The translations under genes were made by a program, and so were the position numbers. A stretch of DNA of 64,000 nucleotides from Strobilurus pachycystidiatus. Its lineage: Eukaryota > Basidiomycota > Agaricomycetes > Agaricales > Physalacriaceae. The DNA is taken from contig JAHLMK010000008.1 of the NCBI GenBank assembly GCA_019915135.1, positions 1,674,001 through 1,738,000 of the forward strand, read 5' to 3'. Shown piece by piece: positions 58,960 through 64,000 of the stretch. The notes under the pieces are model-generated. The model did no database searches. It saw nothing but the letters and a program-made list of their open reading frames with translations, and was not told the DNA's origin. Every line of letters begins with the position of its first letter. Position 1 is the stretch's first letter.

Positions 58960-61846
58960 TCAAACACCCTCTCGCTCCAGCCGCAGCTCGGATAGACGCG
59001 CCTTCATCTTTGGTCTATGGCAACATTGAAACATGTCCTGCGAGTAGAAGTTTTGAAAACTCACACTTCCAAAAGCTTCGATTCCAAGGCCTGCTTCTCT
59101 GTTTGCAAGGCTAGGCGCCGTTCGGCGTCCAATCTGGTGCTACGTATGGCGGTGATCAATTAGTGGCACAAGTTGTACGACAGTGGAGATGTGCGACTCA
59201 CAAGACATATCCTCCCTGTCCGTCATACTGCAAGATCATGGCATGGTATTTCCATAGAGACGGGCGATGCGATACTGTCAGCACAGTGATGCCCAGCTTC
59301 GCTGCATGCTCCATCATCATGCCCTCCATATCGCTTGGGACTAACGAGGTCGCTTCGTCTAGAATGGCATAACGCGGATTGTGGTAAAACAGGCGAGCCC
59401 ATGCGATCTTCTGCTGGTCCCCGCCACTCAATGCATCCCGCCATTCTTTGGCCGCATCCCAACCGCCTTCCCGCTCAACGACGTGCTCCATGCTCACCAC
59501 AGCCAATATTTTGAGGAGATCATCATCAGTTATGCCACCTGGGAATTACGTGAGTCTGCATGAAGAGCACAGAGGGAGGAAGATACACACGAGCTTCCAT
59601 ATTCTCTTTGGAATGCGGATAGATGACCTGGTCACGAAGAGTTCCCAGGGAGAGGTAAGGCCGCTGTGGAATCAAGATGAACTCGGATGCCATTGGCTTC
59701 CTGACGACTCCGCCATAGACTGGCCAGAGGCCACCCAAAATTCGGAAAAGCGACGATTTTCCGCAGCCGTTAGGCCCGACGATGAGAAGATTTTGCTGTG
59801 GAAGATGATCAAAGGCTGTGGACGGCAGGTAACCACAAGGTAACATACTCCATGTTTGATGTGGAAACTGAGACTCTTGACAAGAACATCACCATTCGGC
59901 GTGACGATTGGTACTCTATCAAACTGGATGTCTTCAGACATGATGATCTCCCCACGACCACGAAGAACTGTAACTTGTCATCAACAAGAATCATTGGGAG
60001 CCAATGAAGTCACAAACTTTGGGCATTTTCTCCTGTCGTAGCACTGCTAATGAGCGCCTTTTCGAACTTCCCCTTCTTCACGTCTTTCATAGTATCTAGT
60101 AGCGATGAAACTCGCGCAGTATAGCCTGCCAGCTCAGACAAATCCTTGTAGGAGTACATGACGCGACCCATGGCATCTGCAGTAGACCAGTCGATACGTG
60201 TTCATAATGACAGATCGGAGGAATCTTCTTACCAGAAGCCGATAGCAAAAGCCTCCTGTTCGTAACGAAACCTGCCAAGGTCATGAAGTGTCCGTGCAAA
60301 CCACGTCATCAAGTCATACATACCTTCTGTGCGCCCTCCGAGATCGACGAGCGGCACACCTGGAAACTTCACAAAGACGGGAATGCCACAAATGGCAAGC
60401 TAGAAGGAGATCAGACGTAAATGTGAAAGACACGAACATGAGCACACACTCCGAAGCTCCCCCACAACCACTTGATGATCCCTTCCTCTATGCAACCGAA
60501 CCACCATCGTTTGTCGAGAACTTTGTTCTCGTGCCTCATCACCGTCGCGTATTCCCTTTCCACAAGCATCTTTTCCGTCTGCTCTCCGCCGAGGAAAGCA
60601 ATCTCCTCAGAGAACTCGGCCAGCCTGGAATGTGTGTGCCGTAGCTGTCCGGCAAATTGGGCAGAGAGAGCAGTATATGTTCCCAAGGGTGGAGTCAGGT
60701 AGCGTACTACGATCAGGCGCCGTTAAGGACCGCATGTACATCGATGAAGAAGTGAGGTACGTACACAGCGCCGCCGACGTTTGGACGAGGAATGTCAATA
60801 GAAGCAGTCCCTCCGCTCCAACATTCTGGGAGAGTTGGTAGTTGTACAATATCACGTCCAAGACAGGCTTCGCAAGATTGGAGTAGATTGAGGCCAGGTG
60901 AATCGAGAACTTGTTGATATCATGGGTGATCATTCTAGTTACACGAGGTTAGTATCCGCGCGCGCATATTTCGTACTGGTAGGACTTGCTGGTCAGGGTT
61001 CTTGATCCTGTCGTCAAGATTGGCTACCATTTGATCAGAGTTACGCGGTGTGGTATGGGACATCATGACTTACAGATCTTGTAATAGACCTTTCCCTGAG
61101 GACCCTCGTCTTCCTCCCCGAGGTACTGCTGCAGTATCACTTTCGTAAGACGTGTACGGTATGCGATACTGAGCTTGTTCTGGATGTACTGTATGGACGG
61201 TCAGTTTCTGGCTCATCGAGAGACTCAAAACACTGACGGAAAGTAGACTGTTCGTGTAAGTTGCAGGAACGGCAACGAGAAGCCACCGAGTGATGTTGAG
61301 AAAGAATTCAAGAGGTTGTGCGCGAACGAGACTGGCGACGATTCTGAGACGTGCGACCCGTCAATGCGGGGTCCGAAATACAAATGCGGGGTGGAAGCAC
61401 GTACCGACCGTCGAGTGCCGCCACGTACAATGAGATGGCCGTTCTGAGCACGAGAAGGCTTGAATGCATGATGAGGAGCATAGCTTCCCTGGACCTAACG
61501 CCGGGGATGACGATCCTCAGTATGACGGCCAGTCGTTGGTAGAATACCGCGTCGACCTGCAGATGTATAAGACCGCCAGCGGCAGCAGCCAGTGTAGCCC
61601 GAGTGCACGCACCGCAACACGCGTCGACTTGTCGTCGCCCTGCTTGCCCTTTCCCTTCTTCGACTTGGAGGATCTCGATGATCCACCTCCTCCAGACAGG
61701 CTGCGATATGTGGACAGGAGGACATAGAGGATGAAGGACGTGTTGATTATGCGCTGGATAATGGGCCGATGGGCTGAATACGACTTGGCGAGGAGGGCAT
61801 ACTGTTTGGTAAGATCCTTCGCGCGTAGAGCCTGAAAGGGCGTCAT
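58960..61846 (-). CDS. peroxisomal ABC half-transporter, ABCD (Pxa) family
   Basis: Fifteen exons (61846-61613, 61556-61405, 61343-61238, 61188-61074, 61023-60990, 60934-60765, 60706-60450, 60399-60324, 60271-60233, 60176-60018, 59967-59849, 59795-59591, 59538-59202, 59139-59065, 59014-58960) give 710 residues. ABCD hallmarks: the [11 protein letters not shown] loop, the EEIAFLGGE motif of the EAA-like region, Walker [10 protein letters not shown], signature LSGGDQQK, Walker [10 protein letters not shown] and the H-loop VSHR. One membrane domain plus one nucleotide domain means it acts as a dimer, carrying very-long-chain acyl-CoAs into peroxisomes for beta-oxidation. The intron 60989-60935 has a GCAAGT donor (GC-AG type). 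The C-terminal helix ends [12 protein letters not shown]. Confidence 0.92.
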
Positions 61847-62299
61847 GGCATGCAGTGCTGATGTCTGCCAGGTCGCGGTAAGTGTGTGAGCGATTAAGTA
61901 GGTGTAGCCGCCGTTGTCCCTGGACGAGTCGCTGCTCCGAGTGGCTGGGTACTAAGCGCTAAGCGTGCAACAGATGTTCAAGTAAGTTAGGTTGACTATC
62001 ACTATCCTTCCCTTTCCGGCAATTAAACATGTGAATAGATTCGGCCCGACTGGCAGTAGGGCTACTGCTACAATACAGGAATCAGGGAGCACAGAAATTG
62101 CAGAAACCCATTTCTCATTTTCGACCCACAGTCGTGAACGGAGAACGAAGGTGGCAGTCTCGGGGAGAGCAGTATTATATATAGAGCGGGCGGAAGGCGC
62201 CGATCACTCATTGACAATCACTCAATCTGGGCGCTGTTGCTATCTTTGGAGGGGAAAGTTAGCATTGAAGGCTCAGCAAAGGGGCGTCTATCTGTAAAT
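61847..62299. other. intergenic, ABCD promoter side
   Basis: 453 nt between the ABCD start and the end of the HAD gene on the same strand. There is a TATATATAG-like run (62176-62184) on the plus strand, but no plus-strand gene follows. No coding sequence is supported. Confidence 0.35.
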
Positions 62300-63497
62300 C
62301 TATATCTGCCCATCGCTCTTAGCCCTTTTGATGTATCTAACAACTTCCGACCAGTCTTTTACGCGTTCTAGAGGTAGTCCATCGGGTATTACGAGCAAGT
62401 CCTGGACAGATATTCAGTTCAGGTCGAAGAATAATCGACGAAAGTCCGACCTCCTTCCAAAACTCCTTGCCACCTTCCGTAAGGAGCCGTATATCAAAGC
62501 TCATAGCATCAGCAGCATCTCCAGGGCCAGATATTCTCTTGTTCCACTGGTAGTCTCCAAAGAGTAGGACTCGAGTAGCATTAGGGTGCGCGGTGGCGCA
62601 AGAGATAGCGTTCTCCGAGGAGTCATCAATGAGGAGCTGAGCCCCGAGGTCAAAACAAACCTAAGAGGAGGTATCAGGAGGCACGGATACCTTGAAACTC
62701 ACTCAAAGCTCACCTCGGCCTTACTTAGTTTAGTGACAACTTCATGGCCCTCCTTGTGTGCATCTGTAAACTGCCCGGTGCAGATTATGCTCTCAAAACA
62801 ATCTGATCACAGAGTCGGTCAACGAAGCCAAGTCCGACTACGATCAACATACCTGGGAAATGGTCATTAACCCACTTCCAACTCTCATCCTGTGTATCGG
62901 GTCCACGCGCCGTGACGATGATCAGTCTATATCCTAGATCCTTGAGAGTCTGGACACCTTCACGCGCTCCCGGAACAGGGCGCGTTTGATATATCCTCGG
63001 TGTTTTGTAGAAGTCCTTCACTTTCTTGAATGTTTCTTCCACAGTGCCCCAGTATGGGTTCTACAAGCGGTTGAAATCAGTGTGACGGCTGGGGAAGACC
63101 TCAAAGCGCGTCTACCTTCCAATAGTAATAGTCTTCAAGCAGAGAGAAGCATTGAGAGACACATTTGTCAGTGAAGGTTCAAGAATACGTTAGGAAACGG
63201 CAAGTACAGTAGAAGTCGTCGACAGTCATATTCGTGTCATAGGTCTCATTGTGCCCTGTCAAACGATGTAAAACCCGTATAGACGGAATGACGCGGGTAC
63301 TCACAAGCAGCCACCTCTAGATTAGTCTGGCTGAGCACATCATCAAGATCTACGGCGATAACTGGTCCTGAAGTAGGCGGCGATGTCTTTGTGAGCCTTT
63401 CGAGCGCTTCCTTCTCTGCTGGATCCATTTCAACGTCTAGATTCTCCACGGGTTCACCACGCGTGTCGAAAACATGTTTCGTACCGGCAAGCGACAT
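62300..63497 (-). CDS. HAD-superfamily protein, probable one-base frameshift near its 3' end
   Basis: Exons 63497-63305, 63255-63208, 63132-63116, 63060-62853, 62802-62714 and 62660-62452 are in phase. HAD motifs are visible: the nucleophile loop AVDLDDVLSQTN, then YWKNPYWGT, motif II VTARG, TGQFTDAHKEGHEVVTKLSKAE, and motif III LLIDDSSENA with LLFGDYQW. Relatives are common in Agaricomycetes; the substrate is unknown. After EGGKEF the frame runs off to a stop at 62417-62415. One extra T in the TTT run at 62460-62462 would give EFWKE, then a 49-nt intron and the exon 62402-62300 ending RVKDWSEVVRYIKRA, which matches the expected end of the family. So either a sequencing error or a truncating mutation. 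Confidence 0.75.
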
Positions 63498-63750
63498 AGT
63501 GGTCAAGAAGGAGTTATTAGACTTCAGAGCATGACGCAGATGCCGATCGAGTCATCGTCCGACTCGGACGAGTCGGCATCAGCAGAACTAATGAGATGGA
63601 TTGAAAGCACAATAGCCAGGTATGCATCTACACTACACGAGATACAATGAGATGGTAGGGCTACAAGCGGGAATGCAACGTATATATATGCGACGGACAG
63701 GACATGAAATCAGACCCAGTATAGAGATGGTGACAAAATGAAACGAGATA

Positions 63751-64000
63751 TTAACGATAACTGTAATCAACTGCGCTGAGGATTGGCGTGTCTCCAACAG
63801 AACTCGGAGTAGCATCTGGAGAGAGTTGAGCTTCCTGCTCCTCGATGATACGTGCTTGATGTGCGATGGCTCCCTCCCCGAAAGTCGGCTCCAAGTCCGT
63901 ACTAGGAGGAAGCCGCGCCTCCTCTTCCTCGTAATGTTTGAGCACCTCGCGAAGGTCCAACATCCAAGGATGTTCCATGAGTTCAACGGCAGTAGGCCGC
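63751..64000 (-). CDS. C-terminus of a protein kinase, truncated by window edge
   Basis: The minus-strand frame is open at the window end and stops at 63751. It begins RPTAVELMEHPWMLDL, the final helix of a eukaryotic Ser/Thr kinase domain, in which the Arg pairs with the APE glutamate and HPW is characteristic. About 70 residues of acidic, Glu/Pro/Ser-rich tail follow, ending SAVDYSYR. The catalytic part is outside the window, so the kinase family cannot be told. Confidence 0.75.
   Translation of the reverse strand, partial: RPTAVELMEHPWMLDLREVLKHYEEEEARLPPSTDLEPTFGEGAIAHQARIIEEQEAQLSPDATPSSVGDTPILSAVDYSYR

Noticed and set aside
63531..63650. Plus-strand 39-residue frame starting MTQMPIESSSDSDESAS, with a GTATGC donor inside
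   Set aside because: Any further exons would lie antisense to the kinase gene end; no partner exon is visible, so it is probably chance in the short upstream gap.

Overview
The window is nuclear DNA of a filamentous basidiomycete, most likely an Agaricomycete. It is gene-dense, with about 28 genes on both strands, and nearly every gene is cut by many very short introns (mostly 46-60 nt). These introns have GTRNGT-type donors, CTNAC-like branch points and CAG/TAG acceptors. Gene content is fungal and eukaryotic throughout: ALG10, TFIIIC, kinetochore KNL1/Spc7, an OPT transporter and similar. All exon joins below were worked out by hand from splice sites, reading phase and family resemblance. 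No transcript evidence was available.

Layout. 1-6.2 kb: the 3' end of a GYF-domain (Smy2/GIGYF-like) gene, a small protein that looks like a retropepsin fold without its catalytic triplet, a BAG-domain co-chaperone, and a disordered protein. 6.4-13.4 kb: an oligopeptide transporter divergent from a TauD-type dioxygenase, then ALG10. 13.6-22 kb: a coiled-coil protein, eIF4A, an orphan gene and the DEAD-box helicase DBP4. 22.2-28.9 kb: kinetochore scaffold KNL1/Spc105 head-to-head with a kinesin-6. 29.7-37.3 kb: PRP19 head-to-head with SGT2, a Myb-plus-zinc-finger transcription factor, and PRP17. 37.3-39.7 kb: an otherwise empty stretch holding one small secreted repeat-peptide precursor. 39.7-47.7 kb: MCM3, a RINT1/Tip20-like tether, a beta-carbonic anhydrase and a PRELI-domain protein. 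48.1-55.2 kb: a giant TFIIIC B-block-binding subunit (about 2,130 residues). 55.6-64 kb: a multi-pass membrane protein with a Ser/Thr-rich ectodomain, a BolA2-like protein, a peroxisomal ABCD half-transporter, a HAD-family protein with a probable one-base frameshift, and the end of a protein kinase.

The most interesting item is the gene at 38256-38841. It encodes a signal peptide followed by ten heptapeptides of the form [G/A]-[S/A]-x-x-Q-x-W. Six are identical (GSPNQPW) and each is bounded by dibasic Kex2 sites, many followed by EA/AE/DA/EP dipeptides of the kind trimmed by Ste13. This is the architecture of the ascomycete alpha-factor precursor, found here in a basidiomycete, whose known mating pheromones are CaaX lipopeptides. 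The identical peptides are spelled with different synonymous codons, which points to selection on the peptide itself.

Most other genes are single-copy housekeeping functions: splicing (PRP19, PRP17), translation and ribosome biogenesis (eIF4A, DBP4), replication (MCM3), mitosis (KNL1, kinesin-6), vesicle tethering, and lipid and iron homeostasis. Several sit in tight head-to-head pairs that probably share promoters.
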